The notes beneath the pieces are model-generated. The model did not search any database. It saw nothing but the letters and a program-made list of their open reading frames with translations, and had not been told where the DNA came from. A DNA stretch of 64,000 nucleotides, taken from Blastomonas aquatica (lineage in GTDB: Bacteria > Pseudomonadota > Alphaproteobacteria > Sphingomonadales > Sphingomonadaceae). Shown here in pieces: positions 25,011-34,417 of the stretch. How positions within the stretch are numbered: the stretch's first letter is position 1; every line of letters starts with the position of its first letter. The stretch spans positions 744,001 to 808,000 of the forward strand of contig NZ_BMGD01000001.1 of the NCBI RefSeq assembly GCF_014639875.1, written 5' to 3'. The position numbers and the translations under genes were made by a program.

Positions 25011-26660
25011 ATGACGCCAACAGGGTCCGAAACACCGCATTGTGCTGATTTATCGCCCGCCCAGGCGGGCGCGTGGGATGTTGATGTCGCGATCATTGGC
25101 GCGGGGCCTGCAGGGCTGACCGCTGGCTATTGTCTGACCAAGGCAGGCAAGCGGGTTGTCATCATCGAGAAGGACGCGGTGTACGTCGGCGGCATTAGCC
25201 GCACGGTCGAGCACGAGGGTTACCGGTTCGACATCGGCGGCCACCGGTTCTTCTCGAAGTCGCAGGCCGTCGTCGATCTTTGGGATGAGATCCTGCCCGA
25301 TGATTTCATCCAGCGTCCGCGGATGAGCCGGATCTATTACGAGGGCAAATTCTATTCCTACCCGCTGCGCGCGTTCGAGGCGCTGGGCAATCTGGGTATC
25401 CTGCGCTCGACGTCGTGCATGGCGAGCTATCTGTGGCGCAAGGCCTTCCCGATCGGCGAGGTCAGGAGCTTTGAGGATTGGACGACCAACCAGTTCGGCA
25501 ACAAGCTGTATTCGATCTTTTTCAAGACCTACACCGAGAAGGTGTGGGGGATGCCCTGCAACGAAATGAGCGCCGACTGGGCCGCCCAGCGTATCAAGGG
25601 CCTGTCGCTGTGGGGCGCGGTCATCGACGGGGTCAAGCGCAGCCTGGGGCTGAACAGGAAACCCAATGACGGGCAGTCGGTCAAAACGCTGCTCGAGACG
25701 TTCCGCTATCCGCGGCTGGGGCCGGGAATGATGTGGGAGGCGGCGCGCGACAAGATCGTCGCCAGCGGCAAGGGCGCGGTGCTGATGGGGCATTCGCTCG
25801 ATCGCCTCGCCAGCGATGGTCAGGGCGGCTGGTCGATGACCGCGAATGGCGCAGACGGCAAGGTGCGCATTCGCGCTGCGCATGTCATCAGTTCAGCGCC
25901 GATGCCTGAACTTGCCAAACGGCTCCATCCGCTGCCTGCCAGCACGCTCGAGGCGAGCCGGCTGCGCTTTCGCGATTTTATCACCGTGGCGTTGATGATC
26001 GACAGCCAGGACCTGTTCCCAGACAACTGGATCTATATCCACGACAGCAAGGTCAAGGTCGGCCGGGTGCAGAACTTCCGTTCGTGGTCGCCCGAAATGG
26101 TACCCGATCCCAAGGTCGCCTGCGTGGGACTCGAGTATTTCTGCTTCGAGGGCGATGGCCTCTGGTCTGCACCCGATGCCGAGCTGGTGGAGCTTGCCAC
26201 GCGCGAGATGGAGATTCTGGGGCTGGTCGATCCGGCCAGGGTCATCGGCGGGACGGTGGTGCGCCAGGAAAAGGCGTACCCGGTTTACGACGAGGATTAT
26301 GCCGCCAATGTTGCCGCTATGCGTCACGAACTCGAAGACCGGCATCCGACGCTGCATCTGGTCGGCCGCAACGGGATGCACCGCTACAACAATCAGGATC
26401 ATGCGATGATGACTGCGATGCTGACGTCCGAGAATATCCTGGCAGGCAAGCGGGTTTACGACACCTGGTGCGTCAACGAGGATGCGGAATATCATGAGGC
26501 GGGACGCGAAGGCGATCACGCCACGTTGCCAGCACGCAATGCAGCTGAAACGCGCCCGCTCAGCCAAGATCAGGTGGCAGCGCTGACCAGCCTGCGCGGG
26601 GTACCCGAGCGGATCGCAGCCGACCCCGAGCCAGCACAGCCCCTGCGCAAGTCGGCCTGA
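25011..26660 (+). CDS. FAD-dependent amine-oxidase-like oxidoreductase
   Basis: 549 residues. An N-terminal dinucleotide-binding motif IIGAGPAGLTAGYCL (about 28-42) precedes the second flavin motif GGISRTVEHEGYRFDIGGHRFF. The architecture resembles protoporphyrinogen oxidase/UDP-galactopyranose mutase-like flavoproteins usually encoded beside GtrA and glycosyltransferases. The likely substrate is therefore a nucleotide- or lipid-linked sugar or a related polyprenyl compound; this is inference from context. It is followed after 25 bp by gtrA-like and GT-C-like genes on the same strand, forming a three-gene unit. The last 40 residues are polar and may be disordered. Confidence 0.8.
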   Translation: MTPTGSETPHCADLSPAQAGAWDVDVAIIGAGPAGLTAGYCLTKAGKRVVIIEKDAVYVGGISRTVEHEGYRFDIGGHRFFSKSQAVVDLWDEILPDDFIQRPRMSRIYYEGKFYSYPLRAFEALGNLGILRSTSCMASYLWRKAFPIGEVRSFEDWTTNQFGNKLYSIFFKTYTEKVWGMPCNEMSADWAAQRIKGLSLWGAVIDGVKRSLGLNRKPNDGQSVKTLLETFRYPRLGPGMMWEAARDKIVASGKGAVLMGHSLDRLASDGQGGWSMTANGADGKVRIRAAHVISSAPMPELAKRLHPLPASTLEASRLRFRDFITVALMIDSQDLFPDNWIYIHDSKVKVGRVQNFRSWSPEMVPDPKVACVGLEYFCFEGDGLWSAPDAELVELATREMEILGLVDPARVIGGTVVRQEKAYPVYDEDYAANVAAMRHELEDRHPTLHLVGRNGMHRYNNQDHAMMTAMLTSENILAGKRVYDTWCVNEDAEYHEAGREGDHATLPARNAAETRPLSQDQVAALTSLRGVPERIAADPEPAQPLRKSA

Positions 26661-26685
26661 ATTTCTTGAGGGTGTGGTGACAGCC

Positions 26686-27123
26686 ATGATCCGGCCTCTG
26701 GCCCAATGGGCTGTCCAGTGCGCCCTCCGGTGCGCGGACATTCGCGTACTGCGCTATCTTGCCGTCAGCATCGGCGCGTTGGCGGTGGATGTGGGTGTGT
26801 TTCTTGGCTGCCTTGGGGCTGGAATTGCGCCAGGTCCCGCCGCCGCGCTTGGCTATTCGCTGGGAATCATCGCGCACTGGCTCCTGTCGAGCCGGGCCGT
26901 ATTTAACGACACTGTCGCGGCCGGCGGGCGCGGCCGGCTGGTGCAGAAATCGCTGTTCGTCATTTCGGCGCTGGCGGGTCTTGCGCTGACGACGCTGATC
27001 GTCATTCTGGCCGACCGCGCCGGACTGGACCCGCGTGCCGCCAAGCTTGTGGCCATCGCGGTGAGTTTCGCTGTGGTTTATCTTGTGCGCTCGCAGGTGG
27101 TTTTCAAAGACGGTCGTCGATGA
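26686..27123 (+). CDS. GtrA family membrane protein
   Basis: 145 residues, four transmembrane helices (RYLAVSIGALAVDVGVFLG, ALGYSLGIIAHWLLSSRAVF, VQKSLFVISALAGLALTTLIV, KLVAIAVSFAVVYLVRSQVVF). The layout and the closing SQVVFKD motif are typical of GtrA/DPMS-associated proteins, thought to flip or present undecaprenyl-phosphate sugars. The start is ambiguous: ATG at 26686, or GTG at 26677/26674 nearer a GAGGG element. Its stop overlaps the next start by 4 bp (ATGA), indicating coupling with the following large membrane protein. Confidence 0.85.
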   Translation: MIRPLAQWAVQCALRCADIRVLRYLAVSIGALAVDVGVFLGCLGAGIAPGPAAALGYSLGIIAHWLLSSRAVFNDTVAAGGRGRLVQKSLFVISALAGLALTTLIVILADRAGLDPRAAKLVAIAVSFAVVYLVRSQVVFKDGRR

Positions 27124-28928
27124 CGCGGGATCAGATCACGGGTTGGCGTATGGCGAACTGGCCATTGCTGGCGATCGTGCTGACATGGGCTATGGTGAGC
27201 GCGCTGATCGTGCTGACATCGCCGCATATTGGTGCCCAGCGTTTCCCCGATGGGGATGATGCGATGCGTCTTGTGCAGGTGCGCGATCTGCTGGCGGGTC
27301 AGGGCTGGTTTGACCTTTACCAGTATCGCCTCAACCCGCCCGAGGGCACGTTGATGCATTGGTCGCGGCTCGTTGACCTGCCGATCGCCGGGTTGATCTG
27401 GGTGCTGGCGCTCGTCCTGCCGATGCCCACTGCCGAGATTGCTGCAGCCTTCATCACGCCTTTGCTGCTGCTATTGCTGACCATGCTGGCCGTGGGCAAG
27501 ATCGCATTGGACAGGTTTGGCCTGCTCCCTGCGATCCTTGCCTGTGCAGCCTTTGCGGTATTGCCGCTGCTTCCCGGCCAGTTTCAACCCTTGCGTATAG
27601 ATCATCACGGCTGGCAGGTGCTGACGGTCGCGGTCGCATTGTGGGCGATCGCCATGCGCAACCCCGCACGCGGCGCGATGATCGCAGGCCTGGCGATGGC
27701 GATAGGTCTGATGGTCTCGCTCGAAACGGTTGTCATGGCGGCGGGGTTTGGCCTGGTGCTGACCTGGCGCTGGATGCGCGATCATCGGCACCGCGCGGGG
27801 CTTGCGCGCTATCTGCAATCGCTCGCAGGCGGCCTCGTGCTCATCTTCCTGCTGACCCGCGGCCTAGCGGACCTTGCACCCCATTGTGACGCCGTTTCGC
27901 CGCCGCACCTCGGTTTCTTCCTGGTCATGGCGACGGGTGTCTCGGCACTCGCTGCAATGCAGGTGTCGTCGCGCGCTGTGCTGCTGGCGGGGCTGGCCGT
28001 CACCGCTATCGCCGGGATCGCACTGATCGGCTGGTCAGCGCCGCGCTGTCTGGCGCCGCCATTTGCCGGGCTCGATCCGCTGGTGCGTGACTATTGGTAT
28101 CTCAAGGTCTCCGAAGGCATGCCCATCTGGCACCAGCCCTTTGTCGAAGCCATGCCTGCGGTGGTGCAATGCGTCTTTGCGCTGGGGGTGACGCTGCACC
28201 TGGCAATCCGCAGCGAGCGCAATCTGCGCGCATGGTGGAGCGAATATGCCGTGCTGCTGGGCCTGGCCTGTATCGGAGGCCTGGTCACATACCGCTCGGT
28301 CGCCTTTGCCGGAATGCTATCCGCGGTCCCGCTAGGGTGGTTTGCCGCCCGGATGATGGCGCGCTGGCAAAGCGCTACCGGGCTACCTGCAAAGCTCGTT
28401 GCAGCCGCCTGCCTGTACATCGCGTTCCTGCCGGGCGTGCTCAACCCGGTTCTTGAACCGCTGTTTGCACCCGGCAAGGCCCAGGGTAAGCCGACAGCGT
28501 CAAACCAGGATTGCGACATTTACCAAAATGCGCGGCTGCTCAATCGCCTGTCTGCAGCGACGCTGTTTGCACCGCTGGACATCGGTCCTGGTCTTTTGCT
28601 GGGAACCCATCACAGCATCGTGGCCTCCAGCCATCACCGCGCCGAGGCGGGGATGCGCGATGTGATCGACGCCTTTATTCATGATCCGTCGCATGCGCGC
28701 GAACGCATGGCCGCGCATGATGCCGACTATGTCGTCGTGTGTCTGGACGCAGCTGAAATGTCGATCTACCGATCAGCAGGCGGGTCGGCCAGTCTTGCAG
28801 CGCTGCTGGAGGCGGGCCAGCCTCCTGCCTGGCTTGAGCCGGTGCAAATTGTCGGGCAGGGTAACCTGCGGGTGTGGCGCATTCTCCCCGATGCGCCTGC
28901 GGCAGCGCGCGCCGTCTTGCAGCCGTAA
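27120..28928 (+). CDS. Large polytopic membrane protein, GT-C/STT3-like
   Basis: 602 residues with about 11 hydrophobic helices in the first 440 and a soluble C-terminal domain (about 460-602). The first periplasmic loop carries FPDGDDAMRLVQVRDLL, and the next has LMHWSRLVDLP. A DxD-like acidic motif in the first loop plus a conserved aromatic/His loop is the pattern of GT-C glycosyltransferases and oligosaccharyltransferase (STT3)-like proteins that use polyprenyl-linked donors. No known gene name fits. The neighbours GtrA and the FAD enzyme support sugar transfer across the inner membrane. Substrate and acceptor are unknown. Confidence 0.7.
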   Translation: MTRDQITGWRMANWPLLAIVLTWAMVSALIVLTSPHIGAQRFPDGDDAMRLVQVRDLLAGQGWFDLYQYRLNPPEGTLMHWSRLVDLPIAGLIWVLALVLPMPTAEIAAAFITPLLLLLLTMLAVGKIALDRFGLLPAILACAAFAVLPLLPGQFQPLRIDHHGWQVLTVAVALWAIAMRNPARGAMIAGLAMAIGLMVSLETVVMAAGFGLVLTWRWMRDHRHRAGLARYLQSLAGGLVLIFLLTRGLADLAPHCDAVSPPHLGFFLVMATGVSALAAMQVSSRAVLLAGLAVTAIAGIALIGWSAPRCLAPPFAGLDPLVRDYWYLKVSEGMPIWHQPFVEAMPAVVQCVFALGVTLHLAIRSERNLRAWWSEYAVLLGLACIGGLVTYRSVAFAGMLSAVPLGWFAARMMARWQSATGLPAKLVAAACLYIAFLPGVLNPVLEPLFAPGKAQGKPTASNQDCDIYQNARLLNRLSAATLFAPLDIGPGLLLGTHHSIVASSHHRAEAGMRDVIDAFIHDPSHARERMAAHDADYVVVCLDAAEMSIYRSAGGSASLAALLEAGQPPAWLEPVQIVGQGNLRVWRILPDAPAAARAVLQP

Positions 28929-29020
28929 CCGCACGTTCGATGCGGCGTGGCGGACCCAAGTGGCGTCCGGGGCGTTCAACCGGTCTGATCCTTCAAAAAC
29001 TCCCCCACAGGAATTCTGAC

Positions 29021-30076
29021 ATGAACAAGACAGCTTTGGTTGCTGGTGCAACCGGCATTGGCGGCAGCGCGACCGCTGCGCTTCTGGTGGAGCAGGGATG
29101 GACGGTTTACGCCCTCGCCCGCAAGGGAAGCGAACAGACCGGGGTTCGCCCGGTTTCAGCCGATCTGCTCGATGCGCAAGCCACGCAGGAGGCGCTGAAG
29201 GATATCCGCCCTGATGCGGTTTACATCACGACCTGGCTTCGGCAGGAGACAGAAAAGCAGAACATCCAGATCAATTCAGCGATGGTTCGCAACCTGCTCA
29301 AGGGCTTGCCCGCAGCCCCGCAGCATGTCGCGCTGGTGACCGGGCTCAAGCACTATCTCGGCCCGTTCGAGGCTTATGGCAAAGGCTCGTTGCCGCAGAC
29401 CCCGTTTCGCGAAGATCAGGAGCGGCTCGATATCGAGAACTTCTATTACGCGCAGGAGGATGAGCTGTTTGCCGCCGCCAAGCGCGATGGCTTCACCTGG
29501 AGCGTCCACCGCCCGCACACCGTGATTGGCAAGGCCGTAGGCAATGCGATGAACATGGGCACCACGCTGGCGGTGTACGCCTCGCTGTGCCGGGAGACCG
29601 GGCGGCCTTTCACTTTTCCCGGCTCTGCCGCGCAATGGAACAGCCTGACCGACATGACCGATGCCGGCCAGCTCGCGCGCCATCTTTTGTGGGCTACCGA
29701 GCAGCCTGCAGCGCATAACCAGGCGTTCAACATCGTCAACGGCGATGTGTTTCGCTGGGAATGGATGTGGAGCCGCATCGCCGAGTGGTTCGGTCTTGAG
29801 GCAGCGCCCTTCGACGGGACCGTGCGGCCGCTCGCCGAACAGATGGCCGAGGATGACGCGGTCTGGTCCGCGATCGCCGGGCGTGAGCAACTCGTGGAAC
29901 CCGATCTTCGGCGTCTGGCCTCGCCATGGCATACCGATGCCGATCTGGGCCGCCCGATCGAGGTGGTGACCGATATGTCCAAAAGCCGGCGGCTGGGCTT
30001 TACCGCCTATCAGCCGACCGACGATGCGTTCTTCGCGCTGTTCGAGCAGCTTCGCGCCGAGCGGCTTATCCCCTGA
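29021..30076 (+). CDS. PRISE-type SDR reductase
   Basis: 351 residues, atypical extended short-chain dehydrogenase. The N-terminal NAD(P) motif is AGATGIGG, and the signature NFYYAQED replaces the usual YxxxK. Further family blocks are WSVHRPHTVIGKAVGNAMN and GTTLAVYASLCRETGRPFTFPGS. These define the PRISE group (progesterone 5-beta-reductase / iridoid-synthase-like), enzymes that 1,4-reduce enones with NADPH. Bacterial members have broad or unknown substrates. The ATG at 29021 follows an AGGAATT element. It is separated from neighbours by about 90-100 bp, so it is probably transcribed alone. Confidence 0.82.
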   Translation: MNKTALVAGATGIGGSATAALLVEQGWTVYALARKGSEQTGVRPVSADLLDAQATQEALKDIRPDAVYITTWLRQETEKQNIQINSAMVRNLLKGLPAAPQHVALVTGLKHYLGPFEAYGKGSLPQTPFREDQERLDIENFYYAQEDELFAAAKRDGFTWSVHRPHTVIGKAVGNAMNMGTTLAVYASLCRETGRPFTFPGSAAQWNSLTDMTDAGQLARHLLWATEQPAAHNQAFNIVNGDVFRWEWMWSRIAEWFGLEAAPFDGTVRPLAEQMAEDDAVWSAIAGREQLVEPDLRRLASPWHTDADLGRPIEVVTDMSKSRRLGFTAYQPTDDAFFALFEQLRAERLIP

Positions 30077-30112
30077 CGCACGCCGAGATCTTCTGTGCGC
30101 TTGAACAAGACC

Positions 30113-30133
30113 ATGTTCCTTCGCTAGGAACAT
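30113..30133. repeat. ATGTTCCT / AGGAACAT inverted repeat upstream of the signalling operon
   Basis: Perfect 8-bp arms with a 5-nt loop, 36 bp after the SDR stop and 46 bp before the kinase start. It is an operator or stem-loop candidate, with no T-run. Confidence 0.5.
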
Positions 30134-30179
30134 ACCATTGCCCCTCGCGAGAACCACCAGAGTGAAGAAACCCCGAGAT

Positions 30180-33100
30180 ATGACCAAGGCCAACGGTCTG
30201 GCAAGCAAGTGGTCCGCCATAGGTCTGGTCGTTGGTATCGCTTTCTTCGTCATCAGTGCCGGGTTTGCTTATCTGAACATTGCGAACATGCGCACGAGCG
30301 AGGGCGAAATTCGTCAGACGCATACCGTCCTCACCACGCTGGACGACCTTCTCGCTGCCACGCTCGATGCCGAAACCGGGCAGCGCGGCTATCTGCTGAC
30401 CGGACGCGAAAGCTATCTCGACCCCTATGTCGAGGGTGTTGCCATGGCGCGCGCAAAGCTGGTCGTCCTTGGAAATGCCACCCGGGACAACATGGTCCAG
30501 AAAGATAATCTCGCCGTGCTGGAGCGCAACATCGACCGCAAGCTGCGCGAATTGTCGGACACGATCGAGCTTCGTCGCGCAAGCGGCGTGCAGGCAGCGA
30601 TCAGTGCGGTGGAATCGGATCGCGGCAAGGCGGCGATGGACGCGATCAGGGCGCAGATTTCCGGAATGACGCGCGAGGAACTGCGTCTGCGCGAAGTTCA
30701 CATCGGCGAGATGGCCAGCGCGTCGCGAACCGCCATTCTCAGCGCCATCGGCACAAGCCTCAGCGGCATTGCATTGACGATCGCGATCTTCATGCTGCTG
30801 GTGCGCAACATGCGCAGCCGCGAGCGGCAGCAATGGCTCCAGGAGGCGCAGGTCGAGCTGGGTGAGGCGATGATGGGCGACAAGACCATCGCCGATCTTG
30901 CAGCCGCGATCCTCGCCTTTCTCGCCCGGAAAACAGGCAGCAACGCAGGCGCGCTGTTCAAGGGCGAAGACGGAAGCTTCAAGCGCGCAAACATGTTTGG
31001 CGTGCCAGCCGATGCGGATGTTGCGCAGCACTTCGCCTTGAACGAAGGCCTGCTGGGCAAGGTGGCGGCAGACGGTGCGCCGGTGGTGATCAACGACGTG
31101 CCGCCGGGATATCTCACGATCGGCTCGGCGCTTGGCCAGGATGTGCCGCGTCATCTCGTTATCGCGCCGACCAAGGCTGACGAGGTGGTCAATGCGGTCA
31201 TCGAACTGGGCTTTTTCGACCCGGTCGATGATCTGGTGCTCGACCTTCTCGACCAGTCGCAAGGTGCGATCGGCATCGCGCTGCGTTCGGCGCGGTTCCG
31301 CTCGAGGCTCCAGGAAGCGCTGGCAGAGACCCAGCTACAGGCGGGCGAATTGCAAGCGCAAAGCGAGGAGCTGCGTGTTTCCAACGAAGAGCTGGAAGAG
31401 CAGGGCGCTGCACTGAGGGAAACCCAGGCCCGGCTCGAACTGCAGCAGGTCGAACTCGAACAGACCAACAGCCAGCTCGAGGAGCAGGCGCAGACGCTCG
31501 AGGCGCAGCGCGACGAGCTCGAGACCGCTTCGGCAACGCTCCAGCTCAAGGCGCGCGAGCTCGAACAGGCGAGCCAGTACAAGTCCGACTTCCTTGCCAA
31601 TATGAGCCACGAGCTGCGCACCCCGCTCAACTCGCTGCTGATCCTTTCAAAGCTGCTGGCAGACAATCCCGAAGGCCAGCTGTCCGATGAACAGGTCAAG
31701 TTCGCCCGCACCATCCACTCCTCGGGCAACGACCTGTTGGTGCTGATCAACGACATCCTTGATCTGTCAAAGATCGAGGCAGGGCATATCGAGATCCAGC
31801 CCGCCCCAGTATCGACCCAGCGGCTGGCGAGCGACATTCAGAAGGTCTTCCAGCCGATCGCCGACGAGAAGGGGCTGGCGCTCGAAATCATCGTGGCGCC
31901 AGATTGCCCACCGATGATCGAAACCGACCGCATGCGGCTCGAACAGGTGATCAAGAACCTGCTGTCGAACGCGCTCAAGTTCACCGAACGCGGAAGCGTG
32001 CGCCTGACGCTGGCGCGCGCGGGCGACGACAGGGTTGCCATCGCGGTTGCCGACACCGGTATCGGCATCGCGCAGGAACAGCAGGACAGCATCTTCGAGG
32101 CTTTCCAGCAGGCCGATGGAACGATCAGCCGGAGATATGGTGGGACCGGGCTTGGCCTCTCGATTTCGCGCGAGCTTGCCCGTCTGCTCGGCGGAGCGAT
32201 CAGGCTGGAAAGCAAGGTCGGCGAGGGGAGCTGCTTCACCTTTACCATCCCTGTCGAGTATGATCCGGCGCTGGTACCTGCCCGGCAGATGGCCGCAGCC
32301 GCGTCTCATGTTGCGCCAGCCCCGGCGGTCAAGTCGCGCTCCAAGGCTGCGCTGCCATCCTCGCTGCAGATAACCCAAGACGACCGCAACGCGCTCATCG
32401 ACGGCAAGCAGCTTCTGCTGGTGATCGAGGACGACACGACGTTTGCTTCGATCATGTGCGATCTTTCACGCGAGATGGGTTTCCAGTGCATCGTCGCAGG
32501 GACCGCGCAGGAGGCGATCGCGATCGCGCGCGAGTACAAACCCAATGCGATCGTTCTGGATATCGGGCTGCCCGACCAATCAGGCCTCACCGTGCTCGAT
32601 CAGTTGAAGCACACCGACGATACACGCCACATTCCGATCCACGTGATTTCGGGGGCCGACCAGGGCCAGACCGCGCTGGCGCTGGGAGCGATCGGTTTCC
32701 TGGGCAAGCCGGCACGGCGCGACCAGCTGGCCGAGGTGCTGGCAGGGCTGCAGGCCAAGCTTGCCTCGCGGATGCGCCGCGTGCTGATCGTCGAGGATGA
32801 CGAGGTGCAGCGCGATGCGGTCGGCCAGCTGCTCAAGGCGCAGGATGTCGAGACCGTGGGCGTCGGAACGGCCGCGGACTGCCTCGACCGGCTGCGCAAC
32901 GAGTCTTTCGATTGCATGGTGCTCGATCTCTCGCTCCCTGATGCCTCAGGATTTGCGTTGCTCGAGGGATTGAGCGCGGATGGCGAGCAGGCCTTCCCGC
33001 CGGTGATCGTCTATACCGGCCGCGACCTGACCGCCGACGAGGAACAGCGATTGCGCCGCTATTCGAGCTCGATCATCATCAAGGGCGCCAAGTCGCCCGA

Positions 33101-33593
33101 GCGCCTACTCGACGAGGTCTCGCTGTTCCTGCACCAGGTCGTCGCCGAACTCCCGCCCGAACACCGCAAGATGATCGCCAAGGCCCGGCATCGCGATGCC
33201 GCACTCGAAGGCCGCCGGATCCTCATCGTCGAGGATGATGTCCGCAACGTCTATTCGCTGACCAGCGTGCTCGAACCGCGCGGGGTGGTGATCCAGATCG
33301 CGCGCAACGGACAGGAAGCGCTCGATGCGCTCGAAGCGGCTGACGGCGAGGCCGGCAAGACGATCGATCTGGTGCTGATGGATGTGATGATGCCGGTGAT
33401 GGACGGGTTGACCGCAGCCCGCACGATCCGCAACGCGTCCAAATGGAGCAAGCTGCCGATCATCATGCTGACCGCCAAGGCAATGCCCGACGATCAACAG
33501 AACTGCCTTGATGCGGGCGCCAACGACTATATGGCCAAGCCCATTGATGTCGACAAACTGCTGTCGCTCGTCCGCGTCTGGATGCCGAGATAG
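30180..33593 (+). CDS. CHASE3-GAF hybrid histidine kinase with three receiver domains
   Basis: 1137 residues. Two membrane helices (about 11-33 and 180-203) flank a periplasmic CHASE3 sensor (DAETGQRGYLLTG). A cytosolic GAF-like domain (about 225-365) and a long Gln/Glu-rich coiled coil (about 385-475) follow. HisKA has His477 (MSHELRTPLNS), with an HATPase after it. Then come three receivers with acceptors Asp794, Asp916 and Asp1068; the third has the full MDVMMPVMDG and MAKPID motifs. The layout suits a phosphorelay scaffold. The ATG at 30180 is preferred to a TTG at 30138. The stop overlaps the cheR start by one base, so it heads a four-gene coupled operon. Confidence 0.92.
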   Translation: MTKANGLASKWSAIGLVVGIAFFVISAGFAYLNIANMRTSEGEIRQTHTVLTTLDDLLAATLDAETGQRGYLLTGRESYLDPYVEGVAMARAKLVVLGNATRDNMVQKDNLAVLERNIDRKLRELSDTIELRRASGVQAAISAVESDRGKAAMDAIRAQISGMTREELRLREVHIGEMASASRTAILSAIGTSLSGIALTIAIFMLLVRNMRSRERQQWLQEAQVELGEAMMGDKTIADLAAAILAFLARKTGSNAGALFKGEDGSFKRANMFGVPADADVAQHFALNEGLLGKVAADGAPVVINDVPPGYLTIGSALGQDVPRHLVIAPTKADEVVNAVIELGFFDPVDDLVLDLLDQSQGAIGIALRSARFRSRLQEALAETQLQAGELQAQSEELRVSNEELEEQGAALRETQARLELQQVELEQTNSQLEEQAQTLEAQRDELETASATLQLKARELEQASQYKSDFLANMSHELRTPLNSLLILSKLLADNPEGQLSDEQVKFARTIHSSGNDLLVLINDILDLSKIEAGHIEIQPAPVSTQRLASDIQKVFQPIADEKGLALEIIVAPDCPPMIETDRMRLEQVIKNLLSNALKFTERGSVRLTLARAGDDRVAIAVADTGIGIAQEQQDSIFEAFQQADGTISRRYGGTGLGLSISRELARLLGGAIRLESKVGEGSCFTFTIPVEYDPALVPARQMAAAASHVAPAPAVKSRSKAALPSSLQITQDDRNALIDGKQLLLVIEDDTTFASIMCDLSREMGFQCIVAGTAQEAIAIAREYKPNAIVLDIGLPDQSGLTVLDQLKHTDDTRHIPIHVISGADQGQTALALGAIGFLGKPARRDQLAEVLAGLQAKLASRMRRVLIVEDDEVQRDAVGQLLKAQDVETVGVGTAADCLDRLRNESFDCMVLDLSLPDASGFALLEGLSADGEQAFPPVIVYTGRDLTADEEQRLRRYSSSIIIKGAKSPERLLDEVSLFLHQVVAELPPEHRKMIAKARHRDAALEGRRILIVEDDVRNVYSLTSVLEPRGVVIQIARNGQEALDALEAADGEAGKTIDLVLMDVMMPVMDGLTAARTIRNASKWSKLPIIMLTAKAMPDDQQNCLDAGANDYMAKPIDVDKLLSLVRVWMPR

Positions 33594-34417
33594 TGACCGA
33601 AACCATCGAAGACATCGAGATCGAGCTGCTGCTGCAGGCGGTATATCAGCATTACCATTACGACTTTCGCAATTATGCCCGGGCATCGATCAAGCGGCGG
33701 CTGCTCCATGCGCGCAGCCAGCTGGGTTATGACAGCATCTCGGCGATGCAGTCGGACGTGCTGCACGACCGGACGATGCTCCCGCGGTTGTTGAACTACC
33801 TCACCGTCCAGGTCAGCGAGATGTTCCGCGATCCGTCCTATTTCCGGGCGCTGCGGGAAAAGGTCATCCCGCATCTGCGGACCTATGCCTCGCTCAAGGT
33901 GTGGGTCGCCGGATGCAGCAACGGCGAGGAACTCTATTCGCTCTCGATCCTGTTTCGCGAGGAAGGGCTTGCCCACAAGACGCTGTTCTACGCGACCGAC
34001 ATTAACCCCACCGCGCTGCAGGCGGCAGAAGCCGGGGTCTACCCGCTCGACCAGATCCGGCTGTTCACCGAAAATCACCGCAAATCGGGTGGTCATTCGT
34101 CGCTGTCGGACTACTATACCGCCGATTATGGCCGCGCGGTGTTCGACAAGTCGTTGCGCAGCCAGGTCGTGTTTTCCGATCACAGCCTCGTTACCGACGC
34201 GGTCTTTGGCGAGATGCACCTGATCTCGTGCCGCAATGTGCTGATCTATTTCAACCGCGAGCTTCAGAATCACGCGATCGGCCTGTTTCATGATTCACTC
34301 GCGCGCCGGGGGTTTCTCGGGATCGGTTCGAAGGAAAGCCTGCGGTTCTCGGAGCACGCCGGTTCGTTTTCCGAGTTCGTCGGGGATGAAAAAATCTATC
34401 AGAGGACGACGCCGTGA
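33593..34417 (+). CDS. CheR-type protein-glutamate methyltransferase
   Basis: 274 residues with the CheR N-terminal helical domain and SAM domain: MFRDPSYFRALREKVIPHL, the SAM motif VWVAGCSNGEELYSL, ATDINPTAL, and HLISCRNVLIYF. In chemotaxis CheR methylates receptor glutamates, but no receptor (MCP), CheA or CheW is in this window. The target may instead be a kinase such as the upstream CHASE3 protein, whose coiled coil is Glu/Gln-rich. The start is GTG, overlapping the preceding TAG by one base. Its stop overlaps the cheB start by 4 bp. A TPR extension is absent. Confidence 0.9.
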   Translation: MTETIEDIEIELLLQAVYQHYHYDFRNYARASIKRRLLHARSQLGYDSISAMQSDVLHDRTMLPRLLNYLTVQVSEMFRDPSYFRALREKVIPHLRTYASLKVWVAGCSNGEELYSLSILFREEGLAHKTLFYATDINPTALQAAEAGVYPLDQIRLFTENHRKSGGHSSLSDYYTADYGRAVFDKSLRSQVVFSDHSLVTDAVFGEMHLISCRNVLIYFNRELQNHAIGLFHDSLARRGFLGIGSKESLRFSEHAGSFSEFVGDEKIYQRTTP

